DNA of 64,000 nt, taken from the NCBI RefSeq assembly GCF_022024235.1, contig NZ_CP091800.1:23501-87500 (forward strand), written 5' to 3'. Source of the DNA: Segatella baroniae B14 (GTDB lineage Bacteria > Bacteroidota > Bacteroidia > Bacteroidales > Bacteroidaceae). The notes under the pieces were generated by a model. The model searched no databases, was not told the DNA's origin, and saw nothing but the letters and a program-made list of their open reading frames with translations. Shown piece by piece: positions 1 through 9,400 of this stretch (the first letter of the stretch is position 1; each line of letters opens with the position of its first letter). A program made the translations under genes and the position numbers.

Positions 1-1235
1 AAAACTATTTTTACCACTATCGATATTTTTTTCATGTGCAATATATTAAAAAAGTTATTACAATTCATCGCACTTTCTTTAGCAATGACTTCATAATAAA
101 AATCTATTCCTACTTTTCGATACTGGAGGACATGGCCGAACTCGTGTTGCATCATTACGAGTCCATTTATTTGGCTACTAGAGAATACGCCCTCACCAGC
201 GAATATGCCTATGTCAGGTAGTGTGAAAGCTGCATATTCACCACTTGATAGTGAACCTAGATACTTACTTTCAAAAACTCTTTGACCTTCGAATCTTCCG
301 ACGTATTTTGCTTTAATCTTATCTCCGATTTTAAATTCTTTTGGCTTACATCCTTGATAGGCCATGGCTCCTGTCGTATCAAAGTACCCCCTTCCTGTCC
401 AGAAGTTTGCATGGTTATCCATTGCATCAATGCCACCGAAGATTCCTCCAGTAAGACCGCTTTCTAAAGCTCCGATGCCTCCAGATTCTAAACCAGCAAG
501 AAGACCTTTCCCAAAACTGTGTCCATCAACCCATGAATTACCTGCACCGTAAATAAAGCCACCAGCAAACCCAGCGCTTGCACCCGAAGCAGCACCAGCA
601 AGGAATCCTGTAGAAGCTATTCCTTTGGCTAATCCTGCTGCTCCAGTCCAGAAATTACCTCCTGCCATGGCAACGTTCACTCCTGATGCTAATCCTGCAC
701 CGACAGCTCCGGCAACTGCACCAGTGGCGAAGTAGCCGAGTCCCTTCGCATTAAGCTGGAATCCATGTGACGCCCAATTGAAGACTCCTCCAATAGCAGC
801 ACCTATGATAAGGTTCCAAAAATCCCCACTCGGATCCGTGTATTTCAGCGGATTATTCAAACAATAGCTGTAGCGGTTGAAGTTCTGGCTGTTGTCCGGC
901 ATCTGCACATAGTTGTCAGGGCTGAAGAATCTGCCCAACACAGGGTCGTATAACCGACCGTTCATATTGATGATGTCGAACTCATTCAACATCTCATGCC
1001 CCGTGTAGCCACGGTGCAGACCTATGGTGTTGAGCGTCACCGTCTGCCTGCCCCACGCATCGTAGGAGGCATCGAAAACCTTTGTACCATTTTCATCCGT
1101 AACGGAAAGGATGCTCCCTAAATTGTCCGTGAAGGCAAGATAATATTTCACCGTGCCGCTATCTCTAATGACAATAGCCATATATCTATCATTCTTCGTA
1201 TTACGATTACCTAAGTACGCCAAAATCTGAGGCAT
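1..1235 (-). CDS. Orphan RHS tip cassette E: partial RHS core plus metallopeptidase toxin (runs off left edge)
   Basis: The reading frame is open from an ATG at 1235 to the window edge, so the C terminus is missing. About 20 residues unrelated to RHS come first. The RHS core then begins near base 1180, inside the segment ending in IVIR, and runs to the conserved YTDPSG boundary. A Gly/Ala-rich hydrophobic stretch follows, then a domain with HEFGH (bases 132-146), a zincin-type metal-binding motif. There is no signal peptide and no RHS repeat region, so the product is unlikely to be secreted alone. It lies about 40 bases after the immunity-type lipoprotein gene of cassette D. Bases about 500-904 look identical to the matching part of cassette D. 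Toxin activity is inferred from context; the zinc motif is seen directly. Confidence 0.75.
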   Translation of the reverse strand, partial: MPQILAYLGNRNTKNDRYMAIVIRDSGTVKYYLAFTDNLGSILSVTDENGTKVFDASYDAWGRQTVTLNTIGLHRGYTGHEMLNEFDIINMNGRLYDPVLGRFFSPDNYVQMPDNSQNFNRYSYCLNNPLKYTDPSGDFWNLIIGAAIGGVFNWASHGFQLNAKGLGYFATGAVAGAVGAGLASGVNVAMAGGNFWTGAAGLAKGIASTGFLAGAASGASAGFAGGFIYGAGNSWVDGHSFGKGLLAGLESGGIGALESGLTGGIFGGIDAMDNHANFWTGRGYFDTTGAMAYQGCKPKEFKIGDKIKAKYVGRFEGQRVFESKYLGSLSSGEYAAFTLPDIGIFAGEGVFSSSQINGLVMMQHEFGHVLQYRKVGIDFYYEVIAKESAMNCNNFFNILHMKKISIVVKIV

Positions 1236-1273
1236 CTTTGCCACATTGATACTTGTACATTCCAAAAGGCTGC

Positions 1274-1771
1274 CTAATGTGAATTTGATGACATACCTAC
1301 AGGCCTGTACTCGAAGAGGCGATCATGGAAATCTTTCTTGGTTACAACCTGTCGGTCATAGAGTTTTCTCTCACGGATTTTATCTAATGTATAACGTTCA
1401 ATTATCTGCTTTTTTATAGCATATATGTAACAGGTATCTTTAGTGTCAAATGAGTATGGACTTACGAGCACGGTTGAGTCTGGCAATGCATAGAAACGAT
1501 TATCTATGACTACTTTTTTGTTATTGATATATATCTCGGTTGTGTCTGTAGGCCAAGTTGGAGGCATCAAATCATTCGAATCCTCGCACCAATATATTAA
1601 ATCACCAAGAGAATCTGACTCTGAAAGTTCGATATAAAGAGTATCATTTGAACTATTCCTTATACCAAATGAAGTTATTCTGTCCATAACGCAGGAAGTG
1701 AGCATACATGTACAAAAAACAAGAAATACGAAAGATTGTTGTTTATTAATTTTCTTTATTATTTTATTCAT
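1274..1771 (-). CDS. Probable immunity lipoprotein for toxin tip D
   Basis: A small protein with a basic N terminus, a hydrophobic segment and a lipobox-like LTSC, suggesting a lipoprotein. I chose the ATG at 1771 because the upstream ATG at 1795 only adds eight residues before a good signal peptide. It follows tip cassette D by about 100 bases in the same direction, the usual toxin-then-immunity order. It is related to the protein at 3731-4210: both have an N-x-x-NDT-x-YI segment, a DTCY segment, and an R-x-KLY...VT...DR ending. That shared family matches the shared family of the two neighbouring toxins. No named domain is recognised. The immunity role is inferred from position, length and paralogy. 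Confidence 0.65.
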   Translation of the reverse strand: MNKIIKKINKQQSFVFLVFCTCMLTSCVMDRITSFGIRNSSNDTLYIELSESDSLGDLIYWCEDSNDLMPPTWPTDTTEIYINNKKVVIDNRFYALPDSTVLVSPYSFDTKDTCYIYAIKKQIIERYTLDKIRERKLYDRQVVTKKDFHDRLFEYRPVGMSSNSH

Positions 1772-1871
1772 AATTTTCTGGCTTAATAAGCCCAAATCGG
1801 TCTATTTGAGATTAAAAGAATAGTTTCTATTAATTATTTCTGACCAATTTGGGCTAAATCCTATTACATCG

Positions 1872-3551
1872 TCAAATACGGAGACCTTTCCAACCAAATT
1901 TTATAAATTTAAGCAATCTGCTAGGATCCTTTGAGGGATAATAGAACTGCCAATTCTTTCGTGAAAGTGTTTCAACTCCAAGCCATTCAGCGCCAAAGTA
2001 ATTCTTAGATAAATAGTTAGCCCAAGTCTCCGTCCAATATGTACTATGTGTATTTGTACCAAACAATTTGTCATATCCGCAATTTAATAAGCTTTCTTTA
2101 GCAATGACATCATAATAATCAATGGCACCAACTTTCCTGTATTGAAGGACATGACCAAATTCATGCTGCAACATAGCCAATCCTCCTTTTTTCCCACTGG
2201 AAAAAACTCCATCGCCTACCACAATACCTTGATCGGGAAGTGTAAAACCTGCATAATTACCACTTGCATATGTTCCAAGTTGCTTACTTTCATAAACATA
2301 TTGTCCCTCAAACATTCCCTTATATTTGACATCAATTATATCGCCAATTTTGAAATCAGACGGAGCACCTTCTGTACAGGCCATAGCACCTGTTGTATTA
2401 AAACTCGCCTTGCCAGTCCAGAAGTTTGTGCCTTTATCTAAAGCATCAAGTCCACCAATTAGGCCTCCAGCAATACCACCTTCCAAAGCTCCTAAGCTTC
2501 CAGAACCTAAGCCAGCGAGAAGACCTTTCCCAAAACTGTGTCCATCAACCCATGAATTACCTGCACCGTAAATAAAGCCACCAGCAAACCCAGCGCTTGC
2601 ACCCGAAGCAGCACCAGCAAGGAATCCTGTAGAAGCTATTCCTTTGGCTAATCCTGCTGCTCCAGTCCAGAAATTACCTCCTGCCATGGCAACGTTCACT
2701 CCTGATGCTAATCCTGCACCGACAGCTCCGGCAACTGCACCAGTGGCGAAGTAGCCGAGTCCCTTCGCATTAAGCTGGAATCCATGTGACGCCCAATTGA
2801 AGACTCCTCCAATAGCAGCACCTATGATAAGGTTCCAAAAATCCCCACTCGGATCCGTGTATTTCAGCGGATTATTCAAACAATAGCTGTAGCGGTTGAA
2901 GTTCTGGCTGTTGTCCGGCATCTGAACATAGTTGTCAGGGCTGAAGAAGCGGCCGAGGACAGGGTCATACAGCCGCCCGTTCATGTTGATGATGTCAAAC
3001 TCCATGAGCATCTCGTGTCCCGTGTAGCCACGGTGCAAGCCTATGGTATTGAGCGTAACAGTCTGTCTGCCCCACACATCGTAGGAGGCATCGAAGACCT
3101 TCGTGCCGTTCTCATCCATAACGCAGAGGATGCTCCCTAAATTGTCCGTGAAGGCAAGATAAGTTTTCACCATGCCGTTCTCTCTGATGACGATGGTGTT
3201 GCCGTCAAGGTAATAGAACTCGCGCGTGACACCATTATCTGTCACTTTCTCATACGGACCGACATAAACCATAGTCCTGACATCCGTACCATTGTGCGAC
3301 AGTTCCGAATACCATCTTTGTTGATCCGGACCGTATGCGAAATCCATCCTGAGATTCTTGCCTGCATCTTCTATCAATTCAATTTTTCCAAAGTCATTGA
3401 AGGAAGTCGTCAGCGCATCGCCCGGTATCTTCCCGTCAGTGTTTTCCACCTCCGTCACGGCATGCGGGCGGACATCCTTGTCGTAAGAGAAGTTGCCCAC
3501 GCCAGTCTTGAAGAGGATGTCGCCTTTTTTGGGGGCATAATCCACACTCAT
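1872..3551 (-). CDS. Orphan RHS tip cassette D: RHS core plus HEFGH metallopeptidase toxin
   Basis: A 559-residue protein. It begins with ten residues (MSVDYAPKKG) that lead straight into the RHS core, matching the full RHS protein from its NILFKTG segment (near base 8100) onward. The core ends at YTDPSGD near residue 235. A long Gly/Ala-rich hydrophobic region follows, as in pre-toxin or translocation segments. The C-terminal domain has HEFGHVLQYR (HEFGH at 2151-2165) and a downstream TETWAN that could supply a third zinc ligand, as in gluzincins. There is no signal peptide, SpvB domain or FG-GAP repeat, so this looks like a silent tip that becomes active by recombination into the full gene. 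A lipoprotein immunity candidate follows. Zinc peptidase assignment rests on the motif only. Confidence 0.75.
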   Translation of the reverse strand: MSVDYAPKKGDILFKTGVGNFSYDKDVRPHAVTEVENTDGKIPGDALTTSFNDFGKIELIEDAGKNLRMDFAYGPDQQRWYSELSHNGTDVRTMVYVGPYEKVTDNGVTREFYYLDGNTIVIRENGMVKTYLAFTDNLGSILCVMDENGTKVFDASYDVWGRQTVTLNTIGLHRGYTGHEMLMEFDIINMNGRLYDPVLGRFFSPDNYVQMPDNSQNFNRYSYCLNNPLKYTDPSGDFWNLIIGAAIGGVFNWASHGFQLNAKGLGYFATGAVAGAVGAGLASGVNVAMAGGNFWTGAAGLAKGIASTGFLAGAASGASAGFAGGFIYGAGNSWVDGHSFGKGLLAGLGSGSLGALEGGIAGGLIGGLDALDKGTNFWTGKASFNTTGAMACTEGAPSDFKIGDIIDVKYKGMFEGQYVYESKQLGTYASGNYAGFTLPDQGIVVGDGVFSSGKKGGLAMLQHEFGHVLQYRKVGAIDYYDVIAKESLLNCGYDKLFGTNTHSTYWTETWANYLSKNYFGAEWLGVETLSRKNWQFYYPSKDPSRLLKFIKFGWKGLRI

Positions 3552-3730
3552 TTTTATTATACTTTTTTCATGTAGTCCTTCTATTCTTTATGATAATTTC
3601 TCATACATCAAGTTCATGTCATTTTACAAAATCATTTAAAACTCCTAATTATGAAAGATTGTAATTCTTCATACATTCGTACTGAAAAACCAATAGCGGG
3701 ACTCTTGTTTCTTGGACTAACCATATTGTA

Positions 3731-4210
3731 TTAATTCTTGTTAGTGTTCAAGTTTCTTATATGCCTATCAAACCTGCCTTCCTTATCTCTTGTGACAATC
3801 CATCTACGATATAATTTCTTAGTTCGAATTTCATCCCACGAGAATCCCTTTGCATTTTCCCATTTTATCAAGAAAAAATAGCAAGTGTCAGTATCGTGGA
3901 ATAAGTAGTCTGCATCTATTGAACATAAAGAGTCTGGATATATAAAATTATCACTACGAAAATATGTTCCTTCCCATAAAGAAATATTGGAGATATCAAG
4001 ACCATTATTGGCTACGAAATTATAATGTGGACTTACTTGCTCGCTAACACTATCAATATTATCATAGTGGGATGCACCTATATATACCGTGTCATTAGTA
4101 CAGTTCTTGAATACAGCGAGGACTCTTGTGTGACCTATTGGTATGCAAGAAGATAATGAACAAATAACGATAGAAATACACACAAATAGATTTATTTTGC
4201 TCATACTCAT
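3731..4210 (-). CDS. Probable immunity lipoprotein for toxin tip C
   Basis: A 159-residue protein with a hydrophobic leader ending in LSSC, a lipobox-like site, so probably an outer- or inner-membrane lipoprotein. A second ATG two codons in is an equal start. It starts 27 bases after the stop of tip cassette C. It resembles the protein at 1274-1771 in the NDT-x-YI segment, the DTCY segment, and the RTKKLYRRWIVTRD-type ending, so the two are likely members of one immunity family facing two related metallopeptidase tips. No known domain is recognised. Function is inferred from gene order and paralogy. Confidence 0.6.
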   Translation of the reverse strand: MSMSKINLFVCISIVICSLSSCIPIGHTRVLAVFKNCTNDTVYIGASHYDNIDSVSEQVSPHYNFVANNGLDISNISLWEGTYFRSDNFIYPDSLCSIDADYLFHDTDTCYFFLIKWENAKGFSWDEIRTKKLYRRWIVTRDKEGRFDRHIRNLNTNKN

Positions 4211-4237
4211 AGTGAATAAGAATATTTTATACTAAAT

Positions 4238-5536
4238 TTAGATAAAACCACGTGGCTTCTCCCTCATTTGAGCGGCTATTATCTTAATCAAATTGAAGGT
4301 GCTGATGTTTTTTGCAGGATAGTAAGATCCTCCTATCCAAGCATTTCCAAAATGTCCTTTAGACAAGTAGTTAGCCCACGTTTCTGTCCAAAATTTATAA
4401 TGTGATGATGGTTTAATTATAGCACTGGCTAGACTTTCTGGTGCAATCACGTGCCAATATGCAGCTGATCCAAAACCACGATACTGCAGGATATGTCCAA
4501 ACTCATGTTGCATCATAGCTGTTCCATCCTTTAAACCACTGGTGAATACACCTTCTGCAGCAATAATACCACGTTCTGGAATTGTTACAGCCCTATAATG
4601 TAAATAACCATCAGGACTCGGAGTAATTAGACTCCCAATTTTCTTGGTTTCAAACACATTTACACCTTCAAACTGTCCGACATATTTTCCCGTAATGGTG
4701 CTTTCACCAAGTTCAAAATCTGAAGGCATACAGTTAGCACACGAATATGCACCACTCAAATCAATCTTGGCAGTTCCTGTCCAAAAGTTTGTGCCTTTGT
4801 CCAAGGCATCAAGGCCACCAAGCAAACCTCCAGCAATACCGCCTTCCAAAACTCCGATGCCTCCTGATTCTAAACCAGCAAGAAGACCTTTCCCAAAACT
4901 GTGTCCATCAACCCATGAATTACCTGCACCGTAAATAAACCCGCCTGCAAATCCTGCGCTTGCACCTGAAGCAGCACCTGCAAGGAATCCTGTAGAAGAA
5001 ACTCCTTTCGCCAATCCTGCAGCTCCAGTCCAGAAGTTACCTCCTGCCATGGCAACGTTCACTCCTGATGCTAATCCTGCACCGACAGCTCCGGCAACTG
5101 CACCAGTGGCGAAGTAGCCGAGTCCCTTCGCATTAAGCTGGAATCCATGTGACGCCCAATTGAAGAGTCCTCCAATAGCAGCACCTATGATAAGGTTCCA
5201 AAAATCCCCACTCGGATCCGTGTATTTCAGCGGATTGTTCAGGCAGTAGCTGTAGCGGTTGAAGTTCTGGCTGTTATCCGGCATCTGAACATAGTTGTCA
5301 GGGCTGAAGAATCTGCCAAGAATAGGGTCGTACAAGCGACCATTCATGTTGATGATGTCAAACTCCATGAGCATCTCGTGTCCCGTGTAGCCACGGTGCA
5401 AGCCTATGGTATTGAGCGTAACAGTCTGTCTGCCCCACGCATCGTAGGAGGCATCGAAGACTTGGGTGCCGTTCTCATCCATAACGGAAAGGATGCTGCC
5501 CAAATTGTCCGTGAAGGCAAGATAAGTTTTCACCAT
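4238..5536 (-). CDS. Orphan RHS tip cassette C: partial RHS core plus HEFGH metallopeptidase toxin
   Basis: The open frame starts at MVKTYLAF inside the RHS core and runs 432 residues. Core residues reach YTDPSGD near residue 110. A Gly/Ala-rich hydrophobic region almost identical to those in cassettes D and E follows. A distinct C-terminal domain has HEFGHILQYR (HEFGH at 4493-4507) and TETWANYLSK, the same putative zinc-binding pattern. The upstream core continues to about 5857 but is broken by a stop and a frameshift, so translation could only begin here. No signal peptide is present. The following gene (3731-4210) is a lipoprotein immunity candidate. This appears to be a decaying silent cassette whose tip is still intact. 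Confidence 0.7.
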   Translation of the reverse strand: MVKTYLAFTDNLGSILSVMDENGTQVFDASYDAWGRQTVTLNTIGLHRGYTGHEMLMEFDIINMNGRLYDPILGRFFSPDNYVQMPDNSQNFNRYSYCLNNPLKYTDPSGDFWNLIIGAAIGGLFNWASHGFQLNAKGLGYFATGAVAGAVGAGLASGVNVAMAGGNFWTGAAGLAKGVSSTGFLAGAASGASAGFAGGFIYGAGNSWVDGHSFGKGLLAGLESGGIGVLEGGIAGGLLGGLDALDKGTNFWTGTAKIDLSGAYSCANCMPSDFELGESTITGKYVGQFEGVNVFETKKIGSLITPSPDGYLHYRAVTIPERGIIAAEGVFTSGLKDGTAMMQHEFGHILQYRGFGSAAYWHVIAPESLASAIIKPSSHYKFWTETWANYLSKGHFGNAWIGGSYYPAKNISTFNLIKIIAAQMREKPRGFI

Positions 5537-5857
5537 GCCGTCTTCCTTAATGACGATGGTGTTGCCGTCAAGGTAATAGAACTCGCGTGGTTTGCCATCT
5601 TCTGTAATCTTTTCGTATTCCCCGGCATAGACTGTTGTCCTGACATCCGTACCTTTGTGCGACAGCTCCGAATATCATCTTTCCTGATCCGGGCCATAGA
5701 CAAAGTCCTCCTAAGACTCTTGCCTGCATCTTCTATCAGTTGACTCTTTCCGAAGTCATTGAAGGAAGTGGCCAGTGCATCGCCCTGTATCTTCCTATCA
5801 GCATTCTCCACCTCCGTCACAGCATGAAGACGGACATTCTTGTAGAAAGAGAAGTAT
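5530..5857 (-). pseudogene. Degraded upstream RHS core of cassette C
   Basis: This stretch matches the RHS core of the intact protein (from the FSYDK segment to IVIR) but is not translatable as one frame. After the residues GKSLR the frame shifts. In the frame that restores homology (DFVYGPDQER) a TGA replaces the conserved Trp codon before YSEL. The homology ends abruptly near 5857, where the DNA becomes unrelated. The cassette could still donate its tip by recombination, since nucleotide similarity to the full gene remains high. Confidence 0.65.
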
Positions 5858-5999
5858 AGTCCAATCTGCGTAGAAACACACCGACAGCCTTATCTGATAA
5901 ACAGACTAGCTGCCAGTGTGAATTTACAGTGTTCAAGGATGTTTATTAAATACCCTTCGTTAGAAGAACTAAAGGCCTTAAAACGTTTAATTACCACAG

Positions 6000-6450
6000 C
6001 TATTTTCTCTTCGGTCTCCTCAATACTATTCTCAACGAATCTGTGAGTACTCTTTTATCATTTCTCATAAGGAAGTTTGATGGTAAAACAAATAAGACTA
6101 AAGATTCATCGAGCCCTTGTTCTTTATCTTTACGTTCATAGCGTAATTGTACTGTAATTAAACGATTCTTTACATGTGTATTATTTTTTTTATATGTATT
6201 TGTTTCAGAACAGGGTAATAATTTCCCTACTATTATGTTCTTATCGCAAAATTCCAATTTTAAGGAATCGGGATTCATTACATATTCTCCTTTTAAATCA
6301 AAGAGAAGGTAATGCCAGCCATTGAAGTACATACTGCTAACCTTAACCATACTGTCCTCCGATAAAGAAATGTCATAGCTAAACTTGTTGTTGTCTAACG
6401 GAAGTATGAATCCCACATCGCAAGATTGGATAGATAACATAAAAATCATG
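6000..6450 (-). CDS. Probable immunity lipoprotein for the full-length RHS toxin
   Basis: I chose the ATG at 6450, 15 bases after the stop of the big RHS gene. It gives a short hydrophobic leader (MIFMLSIQSC) ending at a lipobox-like cysteine, like the other immunity candidates here. The longer frame from 6509 would overlap the toxin gene and bury the leader. The remaining roughly 140 residues have no recognised domain and are Lys/Asp/Leu-rich. Unlike the proteins at 1274 and 3731 it does not share their NDT-YI or KLY segments, and its cognate toxin tip is also different (HELHH rather than HEFGH). The immunity role is inferred from position. Confidence 0.6.
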
Positions 6451-6465
6451 TAAAGCCCAAGCCAT

Positions 6466-9400
6466 TTAATGTGTCGGCCACCAACTGTAACTATCGACAA
6501 AATCTTCATAATAGTTTTTATTTGCTATAAAATTACCTTTTAAAATCAAAGCATACAATCCTTGAAGTCCATAATTCGCTAAAAACAAATCATTTAATGC
6601 ACGAGAATGCCATAGGTGATGCAATTCATGTTTAAGTACATTACCCAAATTGCTATTTCCCGTTACTGTATATGGACTAAAACCTGCACTAACTTCATAT
6701 AATTGGCCGTCATGCATAGATTGTGTAGGTTGGAAAGTATCCATTAGACCGCCTGTATATTCAAATGTTAGATTATCAGTATTAAAATGGACTTTCCCAC
6801 CGGCAACCGTATTAACAAGGCCAAAGGCATTTATCGCAATGTTTCCAAGATTATTTTCCCATTGCAGCAACCTTTGTCCTTTACCCAATGTCAAGTTTAT
6901 AGGACCTAATCCTAATGTAACTCTTGAAAAGAGTCCTTTATTCGAAGCCCAATTATTCCCGACTGATTGACTTACAGTTCCAATCATCTGATAACCGAGT
7001 TTTCCGGCTAACTTGCCTAAACGAGACGCAGCACCAAAGCCCTTAACCATTCCAAATCCTCCAGTTATTGCCCATGCACCTGTTGCAAGTCCAACGATTC
7101 CTGCCTTCCATGCACCATCCCAACTACCACCAGTAATTGCATTATATGCGATGTTTATGCTACCACTATTCAGAATAGAACTGGTTATACCTGCAGACTT
7201 AGCCACGACCTCAGTGCCATTTACTGTAGTAGTAAGGCCTGTTATTCCACCAGAAGATGCCAATGCTGAAGAAACACCATAACCAATTGTTGCGCCAATA
7301 ATTCCACCGACAATGGCACCTTTCCAAGCATTGGAGTTCCAGTTCCAAAATGCAGCAGTTCCTGATTGTATGGAAGCCCCAGCATAAGCTCCTATAATGG
7401 CACCTGCTATAACAGGAACGAACCATGCCAATTCCCCGCTCGGATCTGTATACTTCAGCGGATTGTTCAGGCAATAACTGTAGCGGTTGAAGTTTTGGCT
7501 GTTATCCGGCATCTGAACATAGTTGTCAGGGCTGAAGAATCTGCCCAACACAGGGTCGTATAACCGACCGTTCATATTAATAATGTCGAACTCATTCAAC
7601 ATCTCATGCCCCGTGTAGCCACGGTGCAAGCCTATGGTGTTGAGAGTCACCGTCTGCTTGCCCCACACATCGTATGAAGCATCGAAGACTTTTGCGCCAT
7701 TCTCGTCCATAACGGAGAGGATGCTCCCTAAATTGTCCGTGAAGGCAAGATAAGTTTTTACCGTGCCGTTCTCCCTGATGACGATGGTGTTGCCGTCAAG
7801 GTAATAGAACTCGCGTGGTTTGCCATCTTCTGTAATCTTTTCGTATTCCCCGGCATAGACTGTTGTCCTGACATCCGTACCATTATGCGACAACTCCGAA
7901 TACCATCTTTGTTGATCCGGACCGTATGCGAAATCCATCCTGAGATTTTTGCCTGCATCTTCTATCAATTCAATTTTTCCAAAGTCATTGAAGGAAGTAG
8001 TCAGAGCATCACTCGGTATCTTCCCATCAGTGTTTTCCACCTCTGTCACAGCATGTGGACAGGTATTCTTATCGTAAGAGAAATTACCTACTCCAGTTTT
8101 GAAAAGTATATTTCCGTTTGGTGCATAATTTATCTTCATGGTTTCTGTTGCCCCATTTTTCACAGAAACAAGCCTGTCTAGATTGTCGTAGCCGAAGGTT
8201 TCCTGCGGGTTGTTGGTTCTCTTGCGTGACAACAAGTTATCGGTAGCACCGTCGTAGGTTCCGTCGAAGGACTCCAGGACGCTCGTACCGCGCATTATCT
8301 TCACATTGCTTTCATATCCCCGTGCATCGCGAGTCTGCATGGCAGTGAGTTTACCCATAAACGATGTACTAGTTACAAGGCCGTCTGTACTCTCTACCTT
8401 ATAGATGACCTTGTCGCCTATCACTGACTGTGCCTTGAAGCCATAATTATCATATAGATACGACTCTTCTAATCCACCAGGATATATAGTCTTGGCGAGC
8501 TGATTGCTGCTGTTGTAGGCGTATGAGAAACTATAAGTGCCATACCCATTCACATTGCGCTTCTCCGTAACAACACGGCCAAATTTGTCATGGGTATATT
8601 CAACGGAGTTATTGTCCAAAGCCTGTTTTACCAACCTCAACTTTTCGTTGCCTACAGTACCATAAGTATATACAATGGTTTTCTTCCCGATTTGCGTAGA
8701 TACCAAGCGTCCCAAATTGTCATAGCTGTTAGTAGTCTTGATACCTCTTCCGTCGGTCTGTGTCAGCAATGTGCCATCGGCTGCATATGTGTAACTTGAA
8801 GTCCCTGCATCTGGATCAGAGAGAGATAACTGATTACCGGCAGTATCGTAGGTCATAGTCACAGTAGAGCCCTGTGTCCTTACACTGCTTGGCTTGCCTA
8901 TGGAAGAATATCGGTATTCGACCTCACCGACAGGATCAGATGACTTAATGACATTGCCCCATGCATCGAAAGTCTTGGTATAGGCACGCCCTGCAATGGT
9001 CGTGGTAACTGAACGGTTTCCGTATGAGTATGAAGTTGACTTGCCGGAGCTCAGCACATCCGTGACGACTCTTCCACGTTCGTCATAGGTGAGATTTTGT
9101 GTAATGGTCAATTTCCCCGTTTTATTCTCGACACGTGAAACCTGCCCCTTGCCGTTATAGGTTGTAGTCCTGGAAACAGGCATTCCCTTGGCACCAAACG
9201 TCTCCTGCAAGACCTCATGGGCTCCCTTGTCATACCATGTTGTTACAGAAGGCTTGCCCGTAGTGGTTTCTTTTGTATAATATTTCTTACTGTTGGTCGT
9301 TCCCCAACCTGTTTCATAGGTTGTCTGTGTGCCGTCAGCCGACAGAGCAGTCAGTCTCCTTCCCCAACCGTCATAAGTATATTTGGTGGTTAGTATATTG

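Noticed and set aside
282..5743. Plus-strand frames across the RHS cassettes
   Set aside because: All lie opposite conserved RHS or tip coding sequence and have no family features.
5530..5820. Separate 96-residue gene upstream of cassette C
   Set aside because: It is the frameshifted RHS core of cassette C, not an independent gene.
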